This document shows positions 7,082 through 13,087 of a DNA stretch of 33,467 nt, in pieces. Numbering within the stretch: the stretch's first letter is position 1; each line of letters opens with the position of its first letter. Source of the stretch: Candidatus Saccharimonadota bacterium. GTDB taxonomy: Bacteria > Patescibacteriota > Saccharimonadia > Saccharimonadales > VXPC01. Location: contig VXPC01000008.1 of assembly GCA_009839685.1 (NCBI GenBank), positions 1 through 33,467 on the forward strand, written 5' to 3'. Position numbers and translations under genes: made by a program. Below the pieces are notes generated by a model. The model made no database searches. It was not told the origin of the DNA and worked only from the letters and a program-made list of their open reading frames with translations.

Positions 7082-7507
7082 TCAGGTCCAAACGGCCAAG
7101 ACGGCGCCGATGACACCGTAGGAGATCAGCGGGTAACCGCCGTTGATTAAGAACAGTTTCAAGCTCCGACCTTCGAAGGCGTAATTGACGCCGTTGGCGG
7201 TCAGGACAAAGCTGACCGCGACCAGCAGTCCGAGGCTCAGCCCGCCGAGAAAATTATCCACGCCCAGCCCGCCAATCAGCAGCGCCAGAGCGGTAACGGA
7301 CAGGATCGAGGCGCCGACGGAGACGAGGTAGGGGTACCATTGCCGGGGCGTGCCCTTCATGGCTTCCATGTCTTTTTTCGATAGGCCGACGGCCGCCATC
7401 CACGGTCTGGAGAAAGCCGCGTACCAGGTCGCGCCCAGCAGCTGGTTGAAGACGACGGCCGCTACAACGGCCCAGTAGTTGAGATTGTTGAAATCAAGGA
7501 CGTCCAT
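7082..7507 (-). CDS. DUF1761-family membrane protein
   Basis: A 141-residue protein with four hydrophobic spans (about 12-32, 59-81, 86-105, 118-138). It fits the DUF1761 pattern: an N-terminal NYWAVVAAVVFNQLLGATWY, then FSRPWMAAVGLSKKDM, and a C-terminal glycine-rich span. Members are uncharacterised inner-membrane proteins. A TATAAT box lies about 17 nt before the ATG and there is no evident Shine-Dalgarno. It sits between cassettes 1 and 2 but lacks the paired boxes and the CCCCGGCA hairpin, so it does not belong to that set. Confidence 0.75.
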   Translation of the reverse strand: MDVLDFNNLNYWAVVAAVVFNQLLGATWYAAFSRPWMAAVGLSKKDMEAMKGTPRQWYPYLVSVGASILSVTALALLIGGLGVDNFLGGLSLGLLVAVSFVLTANGVNYAFEGRSLKLFLINGGYPLISYGVIGAVLAVWT

Positions 7508-7597
7508 GACTGTTGGTGAAGTTTATTATAACCTATCGGAGCCGCTGAAGTGATTCGCGGCCCGACCCCGTCGCGCTGTACCGGCTTCGGGCGGAGG

Positions 7598-7622
7598 TTT
7601 TAAAAATACGGCGATTGGCTCC
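7598..7622 (-). repeat. 3' UTR box, cassette 2
   Basis: Plus strand TTTTAAAAATACGGCGATTG followed by GCTCC. It is complementary to the 5' box at 8039-8063, including the GCTCC/GGAGC extension. Confidence 0.75.
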
Positions 7623-7635
7623 TAAACTGGATTGA

Positions 7636-7668
7636 CCCCGGCAGCTCCTACGAGAAGAACTGCCGGGG
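7636..7668 (-). terminator. 3' hairpin, cassette 2
   Basis: A 9-bp stem CCCCGGCAG / CTGCCGGGG with a long loop, 13 nt before the 3' box on the minus strand and 3 nt after the stop codon. The same CCCCGGCA arm recurs in cassettes 3 and 4. Confidence 0.7.
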
Positions 7669-7671
7669 CAA

Positions 7672-7926
7672 TCAGGCCGGTTGGTTTTCCAGCTGGCGTC
7701 CGGTCGACCGCCGCCGTTTCGGCAGCGGCAAGTTGTCGGCGAGCACGGTCAGGGCCAAGACCGCCAAGACAACCATGACCAGACTGAACCTCACCAGATT
7801 GGCGTCGCTGACGCCGCCGAAGACGCGGTCCGTCCACAGCGCACCGATGAAGACGATGAAGGTTATAAAGATGACCGTCGACGGCAATTGCCGCAGGCGG
7901 TCTTGTTTTGATCGCTTGGTTGACAT
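7672..7926 (-). CDS. Small two-span membrane protein (cassette 2)
   Basis: An 84-residue protein with a basic N-terminus (STKRSKQDRLRQ), a span at about 17-34 (VIFITFIVFIGALW), a second span at about 47-64 (FSLVMVVLAVLALTVLA) and a basic C-terminal tail (PKRRRSTGRQ). The positive charges at both ends predict N-in/C-in topology. The family is unknown. GCGGAAAGG before the ATG is a weak ribosome site. The leader is about 165 nt and contains the 5' box near its start. Confidence 0.7.
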   Translation of the reverse strand: MSTKRSKQDRLRQLPSTVIFITFIVFIGALWTDRVFGGVSDANLVRFSLVMVVLAVLALTVLADNLPLPKRRRSTGRQLENQPA

Positions 7927-8038
7927 AACGTTTGCCTTTCCGCCGGCGTTTAGCCGGCCGATAGATTGCGGGCGCAGGGTGGAGGCCTGTTCGTTCGGCC
8001 TGATTCTGATTCGTCCGCGGTTTGTGCTAATGACCCGC

Positions 8039-8063
8039 GGGAGCGAATCGCCGTATTTTCAAA
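8039..8063 (-). repeat. 5' UTR box, cassette 2
   Basis: The core CGAATCGCCGTATTTTCAAA lies at 8044-8063 on the plus strand and reads TTTGAAAATACGGCGATTCG in the message. It begins about 26 nt after the predicted start and pairs with 7598-7622. Confidence 0.75.
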
Positions 8064-8095
8064 GAACATTTTTGTTTTGGTATGAAACGGTTCCC

Positions 8096-8124
8096 ATTAT
8101 ACCGCTTAAGGCTTAAAAAGTAAA
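8096..8124 (-). promoter_or_regulatory. Promoter of membrane cassette 2
   Basis: Minus strand TTTACT at 8119-8124, 17-nt spacer ending TTAAGCGG, TATAAT at 8096-8101. Confidence 0.65.
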
Positions 8125-8145
8125 TGGCGATAACGGGATGGGGCG

Positions 8146-8169
8146 TTTAAAAATATGGCGATTTGTTCC
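8146..8169 (-). repeat. 3' UTR box, cassette 3
   Basis: Plus strand TTTAAAAATATGGCGATTTG followed by TTCC. It carries TGG where the other cassettes have CGG, and its 5' partner at 8771-8794 carries the matching change. Confidence 0.75.
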
Positions 8170-8177
8170 GGGGTGTG

Positions 8178-8203
8178 CCCCGGCAGCGCAAGGGCTGCCG
8201 GGG
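8178..8203 (-). terminator. 3' hairpin, cassette 3
   Basis: A perfect 10-bp stem CCCCGGCAGC / GCTGCCGGGG with a 6-nt loop, 8 nt before the 3' box and 11 nt after the stop codon. Confidence 0.75.
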
Positions 8204-8214
8204 CCGGGTCGGGA

Positions 8215-8667
8215 TCAGCTGTCTTTCCTCCGCAGCACATGCCTGCCGCCGAAAGCGGTGAAATGTATGATAACCGCCATTGCGGCCGTCAACGCGGTTA
8301 CGACGGCCAGCCTCTGGCCGCTGCCATAGTCGCGCTGGTGCATGTCATACATGGTGGAGAGGAGGGTGAAAAGCAGAACGGCGGGCACGATGATGCCGCC
8401 CAGCAGGTTTGCCAGACGATTCACGGCGGCGGGCGACCATTCCTCTTGCATCAATTTGACCAAATAGCCAACTGTCACGAGACAGATAATCATCACTACT
8501 GCCGACGTGGTTTCCAGTCTGGCCAGCAGGCTGAAAACGGTTGCGGTTGCCGCGACGGCCGTCGCCACTCCCAGCAAGCAGTACGACGCCCAGCGCCGCG
8601 ATGCCGGCCGCCATCCCCGCCAGATCTTGGCGAAGGGGCTTATGATACGGATAATATTGTCGGCCAC
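8215..8667 (-). CDS. Four-span membrane protein (cassette 3)
   Basis: A 150-residue protein with a basic amphipathic N-terminus (IWRGWRPASRRW) and four spans at about 28-48, 54-71, 86-107 and 117-136, ending in a basic tail (RRKDS). It has no recognised family and no visible homology to the neighbouring cassette proteins. The start is a GTG at 8667, because AAGGAGG lies 6 nt upstream. The longer reading from ATG 8703 would bury that ribosome site. This is the best Shine-Dalgarno in the cassette group. Confidence 0.75.
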   Translation of the reverse strand: MADNIIRIISPFAKIWRGWRPASRRWASYCLLGVATAVAATATVFSLLARLETTSAVVMIICLVTVGYLVKLMQEEWSPAAVNRLANLLGGIIVPAVLLFTLLSTMYDMHQRDYGSGQRLAVVTALTAAMAVIIHFTAFGGRHVLRRKDS

Positions 8668-8770
8668 TTCGGGCCTCCTTCTGTTCGGGGTATGCCGGGG
8701 CACCGAAGGCTTTCGGCCGCTTCAAGCGAAGTCCGGCTGATATGCCGGCCCGGTGTTGATTCGTTGTTTG

Positions 8771-8794
8771 GGAACGAATCGCCATATTTTCAAA
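8771..8794 (-). repeat. 5' UTR box, cassette 3
   Basis: The core CGAATCGCCATATTTTCAAA lies at 8775-8794 on the plus strand and reads TTTGAAAATATGGCGATTCG in the message. GGAA at 8771-8774 pairs with TTCC of the 3' box. The C-to-T change is compensated at 8146-8169. Confidence 0.75.
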
Positions 8795-8826
8795 GGGCGC
8801 GCCGCAACTGACCGACGCTAGTCTTT

Positions 8827-8854
8827 ATTATGACACTTATATTTAAAAAATCAA
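8827..8854 (-). promoter_or_regulatory. Promoter of membrane cassette 3
   Basis: Minus strand TTGATT at 8849-8854, 16-nt spacer ending AAGTGT, CATAAT at 8827-8832. The predicted start is about 26 nt before the 5' box. Confidence 0.6.
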
Positions 8855-8886
8855 ATAACGCAACAACAGATAGGGGAGGGTAAACG

Positions 8887-8916
8887 TTTGAAAAATACGG
8901 CGATCAGCTCTAAATC
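8887..8916 (-). repeat. 3' UTR box, cassette 4
   Basis: Contains TTTGAAAAATACGGCGAT (plus strand), extended by CAGCTCTAAATCT. It pairs with 9519-9546. Several differences outside the core remain G-U pairs in the minus-strand RNA. Confidence 0.7.
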
Positions 8917-8924
8917 TGGGTCTT

Positions 8925-8953
8925 CCCCGACAACTCACCAGGAGTTGCCGGGG
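8925..8953 (-). terminator. 3' hairpin, cassette 4
   Basis: A 12-bp stem between CCCCGACAACTC (8925-8936) and GAGTTGCCGGGG (8942-8953). The single mismatch on the plus strand is a G-U pair in the minus-strand RNA. It lies 8 nt before the 3' box. Confidence 0.7.
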
Positions 8954-8973
8954 CGTGACCGGGTCGTCTGCGA

Positions 8974-9441
8974 TTAGCCGGCCGCCGCCGCTTCCGTGGC
9001 GGCACGCTTCATTACTGCAACTCGGACCAAGCTCTCGATCGCGAATATCAGTATCGCGACCAGTGCGCAAAGCGGCAGAATCCAAATCAGGAAAACCACC
9101 AAGGTTGCTTCGGCTCTCACGTTCAGGAACACTCCGATAATTGTGCCGACAGACACGCAAGAAACCAGCCTGGCCGCTTTCAGCATCGCCGCGGTGACCG
9201 AGAGCCGGACTTCAAGGCTTTCTTGAAGGCTCACTTCCTTCAAGATGATGCCGACCACGCACATGGCAAATACGGCGATGATCGGCGCCAGCAGCCCGGT
9301 TATGGCGGCAATCGCCCAATTGGCGGTGCCGTCTTCGGCGTGAATCAGCGCGAAAAACGCGCTGACCCCAATCGCGATGAAAACCGCTTGCAGGTGGCAC
9401 AACACCTTGTTGCAGCGTACAACGGCGTATTCTTTCCGCAT
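8974..9441 (-). CDS. Four-span membrane protein (cassette 4)
   Basis: A 155-residue protein with spans at about 15-34, 41-67, 88-107 and 112-137. A charged cytoplasmic loop (KEVSLQESLEVRLSV) sits between spans 2 and 3, and the C-terminus is Ala-rich (VAVMKRAATEAAAAG). No family is recognised. GGAGAGG six nt before the ATG is a good ribosome site. The leader is about 140 nt and carries the 5' box. The promoter's -35 element overlaps the last codons of the upstream tauE-like gene. Confidence 0.75.
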   Translation of the reverse strand: MRKEYAVVRCNKVLCHLQAVFIAIGVSAFFALIHAEDGTANWAIAAITGLLAPIIAVFAMCVVGIILKEVSLQESLEVRLSVTAAMLKAARLVSCVSVGTIIGVFLNVRAEATLVVFLIWILPLCALVAILIFAIESLVRVAVMKRAATEAAAAG

Positions 9442-9518
9442 AGTAATCCTCTCCTTCAGTGAGGTCGGGTGTTTGGCGCAGGCGGGTTCGGATGATCGAC
9501 CCGGTACGCGATCCGCTT

Positions 9519-9546
9519 ATCTGAAGCGAATCGCCGTATTTTCAAA
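9519..9546 (-). repeat. 5' UTR box, cassette 4
   Basis: The core CGAATCGCCGTATTTTCAAA lies at 9527-9546 on the plus strand, identical to that of cassette 2. The extension ATCTGAAG (9519-9526) also pairs with its 3' partner. Confidence 0.75.
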
Positions 9547-9586
9547 GGACGGGCCGATGCCCTATGCAAGGGAATCAACTGTCTAA

Positions 9587-9615
9587 ATTATACCACTTAA
9601 GGTAATTAAAGTCAA
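9587..9615 (-). promoter_or_regulatory. Promoter of membrane cassette 4
   Basis: Minus strand TTGACT at 9610-9615, 17-nt spacer ending CTTAAGTGG, TATAAT at 9587-9592. The -35 box overlaps the stop codon of the upstream gene. Confidence 0.7.
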
Positions 9616-10379
9616 ATAAACAACAGGTAGGCTATGAAGGCCAGCGCCATGACGGCCATGCTGGGCCTGATATACTTCTCGGGCACCTGCTTCAAGTATT
9701 TGGTCACGTAACGGCCGGCCAAAAAGCCGCCCAGCCAGAGAAAGGGCAGGTAGATCCAAGCCATCAGGCCGGCCAGGCCGGTGACCACCAAAGCGTAAAA
9801 CCGGATCGGAATGGTCGCCGCCACCCGCAGCCCGTGGATTTGCATGAAGGAGAGGCCCAGGATAACCATGGCGCCGAATCTCAAGAAAGTGCCTTCGCCG
9901 ATGCCGATGAAGTTGTCGTAGACGCCCAAGACGAAGAGGAAAGCGAACATGACCAGGTAGCGCCGTTTCCGCAGCCTTAACCTCTGCAGCTTGTGCCTGA
10001 AGAACAGGTTGTAGATCAGCAGGACGGAGACGGCGCCGATGACGATCGGCTTGATCAGCCCGGCCGAAGCGTTAACCAGGCTCCAGGTGCCGAGCAGCCC
10101 GCCCAGCGCCAGGGGGATAAATAGGAAAATAGCCAGTTTCCACCTTTTGCGGATGTCGTCGCGCGTTTCTGACAAGATACCGGCTTCGGCTCCCAGCTGG
10201 CCGGCGTTGTCCGTGGCGATGGCCGCGTTAAGGGGCAGGCCGGTGGCCAGCAGGGCGGGCTGGGTAATCAGGCTGCCGCCGCCGACGACGGTGCCGAAAC
10301 TTTCGCCGAGCAAGGAAGCAAAGAAGAGGAGCGGGAGGTGCCAGAGCTGGAAGGAGTCGGGTATCAGGAAGTCGGCCAT
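9612..10379 (-). CDS. TauE/SafE-family permease
   Basis: A 255-residue polytopic membrane protein with seven to eight spans. It has the family hallmarks: ASLLGESFGTVVGGGSLITQ near the N-terminus, and the repeated counterpart GVYDNFIGIGEGTFLRFGAM in the second half. The family exports sulfite, sulfonates or other small organic anions, and the substrate here is unknown. The length is normal. The frame is open 88 codons further upstream, but ATG 10379 lies 9 nt after a TATAAT box at 10389-10394 and has no ribosome site, which fits the short-leader pattern. Confidence 0.8.
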   Translation of the reverse strand: MADFLIPDSFQLWHLPLLFFASLLGESFGTVVGGGSLITQPALLATGLPLNAAIATDNAGQLGAEAGILSETRDDIRKRWKLAIFLFIPLALGGLLGTWSLVNASAGLIKPIVIGAVSVLLIYNLFFRHKLQRLRLRKRRYLVMFAFLFVLGVYDNFIGIGEGTFLRFGAMVILGLSFMQIHGLRVAATIPIRFYALVVTGLAGLMAWIYLPFLWLGGFLAGRYVTKYLKQVPEKYIRPSMAVMALAFIAYLLFI

Positions 10380-10388
10380 ATTCACCTG

Positions 10389-10394
10389 ATTATA
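10389..10394 (-). promoter_or_regulatory. -10 box of the TauE/SafE gene
   Basis: TATAAT on the minus strand, 9 nt before the ATG at 10379. No Shine-Dalgarno lies between them. Confidence 0.6.
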
Positions 10395-10475
10395 CACGCG
10401 GCAACCTGCCGGATCGGCAAAGGCCTTAAGCTTGGGCCAGCGAGGAGAGCATTCTAGAATAGGGCGGAGGAGACC

Positions 10476-11012
10476 ATGCTGGAAAGAGCGCGCCGACCCG
10501 AACAATCCCGCCACCGGTTGGAAATTGATTTGATAACGTGGGCGGACATAATCGCCCGGATTGAGGTCGTTCTCTCGCGTTGCGGGCGGGTCGTTGAAAC
10601 GGGCGGCAGCCGCCGGCGCGAAGCGGCGATTGACAAAACCCACCCGGCTTTTCCTCTCGATTGCCGGAGCTTTAAGGCCCGGATCCGCCTGGGCGACAAT
10701 CCGCGTGAACCCGGCCGGGGCGAATATGAAGTCCGCTACTCGCTGGACGACGGAGGGGACGCTTACCGCTCGCTCTTCTTGGGCTTCGGCGGCGGCCCGC
10801 CCTGCCCGCCGGTTTTCGCTTACGCCGTTTGGCTTGATGGCTTAGCCCGGCCGACTGCTGCCCGGCCGGCTTCGCAGAAAGAAGCCGAGGCAGTCCGCCA
10901 AGATTTGACGGCCGCGCTGGACGACATGGGCGCGGTAATCGAGTTGCCGGGGTTTGTTCCCGGTTGCGACGGCGGTATATTGCGTGTCCGCGGCGGTCAG
11001 CAAGCCCGCTAA
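10476..11012 (+). CDS. Hypothetical protein
   Basis: A 178-residue soluble protein rich in Arg, Asp and Gly. It has an N-terminal helical half (DLITWADIIARIEVVLSRCG) and a middle that alternates hydrophobic and charged residues (GEYEVRYSLDDGGDAYRSLF). I do not recognise it. The promoter is TTGGGC, 17 nt, TAGAAT (10455-10460), and GGAGG lies 5 nt before the ATG, so this gene has a normal leader. It is divergent from the TauE gene and ends with a 4-bp overlap of the convergent sigma-Wbl gene. Confidence 0.65.
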   Translation: MLERARRPEQSRHRLEIDLITWADIIARIEVVLSRCGRVVETGGSRRREAAIDKTHPAFPLDCRSFKARIRLGDNPREPGRGEYEVRYSLDDGGDAYRSLFLGFGGGPPCPPVFAYAVWLDGLARPTAARPASQKEAEAVRQDLTAALDDMGAVIELPGFVPGCDGGILRVRGGQQAR

Positions 11013-12376
11013 CGACCTTCCGCCCGCCCGCTGTCAGGCGTGATTTGAAGTTGCTGCCTGCGGCTGTTGATCTTCCGCCGGTCGCGGATGGTAGTAACTC
11101 CCCACGTGCCCGGGTGTTTGCTGGCCAGGGCGTATTCCAGGCAAGGGGTTTTGACCTCGCACTCCAGACAGACGGTCCTGGCGGCGGCCGGCGGGTGGCC
11201 GTCGCCGGGGTAGAAGATCTCCAGATTGAAGGGCAGGCAGCTTCCTTGCCACAGCCACTCGGTGTTTGTCGGCGGCTGTTCTTCCGCGGCCACTCTGACG
11301 ACCAGTTTGCCCAAGGTTACTTCCGTCATAGCCGTCCCGTTTTCGTAGTCGAATTCGATGACGTCGGGCAAAGCCCTCCAGGCTTCGGCGCCTGTCGGGA
11401 CGGACGATTGGCCGCCCGATACGGGTTGGCCGTGCAACAGGCGCAGTAATTTGGAAACGGCCGTCCTGGCGGTGCGCTGGACGACATTCTCGGTCAGCCC
11501 CAGTTCCCGGCCGATGTCGGCTATGGGCAAGGGTTCGTCCGCAAAACCGAACTTGCGGCGCAGGATTTCCTGCTCGAGCGGCTCAAGCTGCCCAAGCAGT
11601 CGGTTCATGTCGGCCTTCCGCCTTTCCCGGTCAACCGTTTCCAGCGCAATCTCTTCGGGATTGGCCGCGTTGGGATCGGTAATCAGGTCGATGAGCAGGG
11701 CTCCTTCGTCGTCGGGCTTAACGGGTTTGTCCAAGGATCCTAGGTTCCGGCTGAGGTCGTCGATCGCGGCAAAGTCTTTGACGTCGGCGACGTCAATTCC
11801 CCGTCGTTCGGCCACCTCTTCGTCGTTCAGCCACCGGCCCATGAGCTCGGACATAACTTTCCGGAAAATATCCAGCGACCTGGAATTGCTGATGACGTTG
11901 CCGGGCACGTGGATGGCCCGGTCGGTGCCGTCCACCTCCCTGAAGATAGCTTGGCGTATCCAAATGACGGCGTAGGTTGAAAACCTGAAGCCTTTTTCCG
12001 GGATGAATTTCCAGATCGCCCGCATCAGGCCTTTGTTGCCGGCTTGAATCAGGTCGGGCAGTTTGAGGTGTTCCGTCCATTTGGTGAAGGGGATGGCGAA
12101 TTTGATGACGAGCTGCTGGTTGGCTTCGACCATCTTGCGGAAAGCCTCGGCCAGCCGTTTTTCAAGCCCGGCCAGCTGCTCTGCCGTCAGCTGCGGTTTC
12201 TCCCGCTCTCTGTCCAGCTGCTGACGGCAGTCGTAGATGGTCCGTGTCAGGCGGTCGGTTTCCTCATCTTCCAGCAAGTCGATATTTTTGACTTCTTCCA
12301 GATAGATCTTATAGACGTCATCGCCGAGCCACTCCGACCCCCGTCCCGTTTCCGCCAGTTCCAAGCTCAAGGCCAT
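11009..12376 (-). CDS. Sigma-70 factor fused to a C-terminal WhiB-like domain
   Basis: A 455-residue RNA polymerase sigma factor with an extra domain. Region 1.2 is at about 20-50 (VYKIYLEEVKNIDLLEDEET). Region 2 is at about 85-150, with DLIQAGNKGLMRAIWKF and RFSTYAVIWIRQAI for core binding and -10 recognition. Region 3 is at about 155-215. Region 4 is at about 255-315, with LEPLEQEILRRKFG and the helix-turn-helix IADIGRELGLTENVVQRTAR. A linker of about 55 residues leads to a Wbl module at 374-435: C380, C403-x2-C406-x5-C412, then GTWG (423-426) and a basic RDRRK. Four Cys in this spacing bind a [4Fe-4S] cluster in Wbl proteins. Free Wbl proteins are known to dock on sigma region 4, so here sigma and partner form one chain. 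It is divergent from wbl1-3. A TAGAAT box lies about 40 nt upstream. Confidence 0.9.
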   Translation of the reverse strand: MALSLELAETGRGSEWLGDDVYKIYLEEVKNIDLLEDEETDRLTRTIYDCRQQLDREREKPQLTAEQLAGLEKRLAEAFRKMVEANQQLVIKFAIPFTKWTEHLKLPDLIQAGNKGLMRAIWKFIPEKGFRFSTYAVIWIRQAIFREVDGTDRAIHVPGNVISNSRSLDIFRKVMSELMGRWLNDEEVAERRGIDVADVKDFAAIDDLSRNLGSLDKPVKPDDEGALLIDLITDPNAANPEEIALETVDRERRKADMNRLLGQLEPLEQEILRRKFGFADEPLPIADIGRELGLTENVVQRTARTAVSKLLRLLHGQPVSGGQSSVPTGAEAWRALPDVIEFDYENGTAMTEVTLGKLVVRVAAEEQPPTNTEWLWQGSCLPFNLEIFYPGDGHPPAAARTVCLECEVKTPCLEYALASKHPGTWGVTTIRDRRKINSRRQQLQITPDSGRAEGR

Positions 12377-12413
12377 CCTGAATTTCCAACCAAGCTTAAA
12401 CCAATATCCGCCA

Positions 12414-12419
12414 ATTCTA
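12414..12419 (-). promoter_or_regulatory. -10 box of the sigma-Wbl gene
   Basis: TAGAAT on the minus strand, 37 nt before the ATG at 12376. The region 12377-12577 is the shared divergent control region with wbl1. Confidence 0.45.
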
Positions 12420-12507
12420 GTACACGCCTGTCCGCCGGCGCAAGGGACTGGCGGGCGGCGGGATCAGAATCACTGGTATTATTTTGATTTTTATGATATA
12501 AAATGGA

Positions 12508-12569
12508 CTAGGTTCGGCTCCGGCCCGAGGCGTTGCCGGCTCGTTCTCACAAATTACAGACCAACCTAG
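12508..12569 (+). promoter_or_regulatory. Structured wbl1 leader that may mask the ribosome site
   Basis: CTAGGTT (12508-12514) is the exact complement of AACCTAG (12563-12569), which overlaps the AGGA ribosome site just before ATG 12578. A GC-rich stem (CCGGC/GCCGG) lies between them. Pairing would hide the site. An AT-rich stretch containing TATAAA lies just upstream as the likely promoter. Confidence 0.4.
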
Positions 12570-12577
12570 GATTAAAG

Positions 12578-13042
12578 ATGGAAAAACTGAATATCCGCCG
12601 GCCGAAGCTATCCGTTATAGAAGGAGAGGGTTCCGGCTGGCATCCGAGCAGTCCCGCCCGCCGGGCGCCCAAGTTGCGCGTCATAGAAGGCGGTGGGGAA
12701 CAAGTTGACCCGTCCGAAGCTTTGTCGACCGACGAACTGCTCGAGGAGTTGAAGCGATATATCGCGGCCGGCCGCTACTTCGAATTCCGTGACCCCGACT
12801 GGCGGGTGGGCCGTTTTTGCAATTCCCAAGAAGTCGACCTGTTTTACCAAGAGGATCCGGAATTCAACCAGCAGGTCAAGGCCGAATTCTGCGCCCGTTG
12901 CGGCGTGCGGATGCCCTGTTTGCTCGGCGCCGTCGAAACCGGGGAAGACTTGGGCGTTCACGGCGGTGCCGACCTGTCGCAGCGCCGGCTGATAGCGGTG
13001 GAGATCCGCAACCTGACGGGTCGCGACATCGCCGGATTTTAA
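12578..13042 (+). CDS. WhiB-like protein 1 (Wbl1)
   Basis: A 154-residue Wbl-family protein. The cluster ligands are C81, C105-x2-C108-x5-C114. The turn that is normally GVWGG is GVHGG here (126-130), so the conserved Trp, which contacts sigma in characterised Wbl proteins, is missing. The N-terminal 40 residues hold a short internal duplication (PKLSVIEGEG at 9-18, PKLRVIEGGG at 31-40) not typical of the family. The expected role is [4Fe-4S]-dependent transcription control. The start is ATG 12578 after a weak AGGA site. An upstream in-frame ATG at 12533 has no support. It is the first gene of a three-wbl run divergent from the sigma-Wbl fusion. Confidence 0.85.
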   Translation: MEKLNIRRPKLSVIEGEGSGWHPSSPARRAPKLRVIEGGGEQVDPSEALSTDELLEELKRYIAAGRYFEFRDPDWRVGRFCNSQEVDLFYQEDPEFNQQVKAEFCARCGVRMPCLLGAVETGEDLGVHGGADLSQRRLIAVEIRNLTGRDIAGF

Positions 13043-13087
13043 TTTTATGGAAGCTAGCGGACACCACGGACAAAATATTTGAGAACT

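Noticed and set aside
8155-8811. Plus-strand open frames of 218 and fewer codons in the cassette region
   Set aside because: Antisense to membrane genes that have good ribosome sites and promoters. Products are His/Gln/Gly-rich and run through the boxes and hairpins.
6497-9546. Boxes as ends of an ordinary insertion sequence or as a CRISPR array
   Set aside because: No transposase, integrase or cas gene is present in the window. Copies alternate in orientation around genes rather than repeating in one direction, spacing is 460-660 nt and variable, and only one of five cassettes has matching flanks. A non-autonomous element is still possible and is noted under findings.
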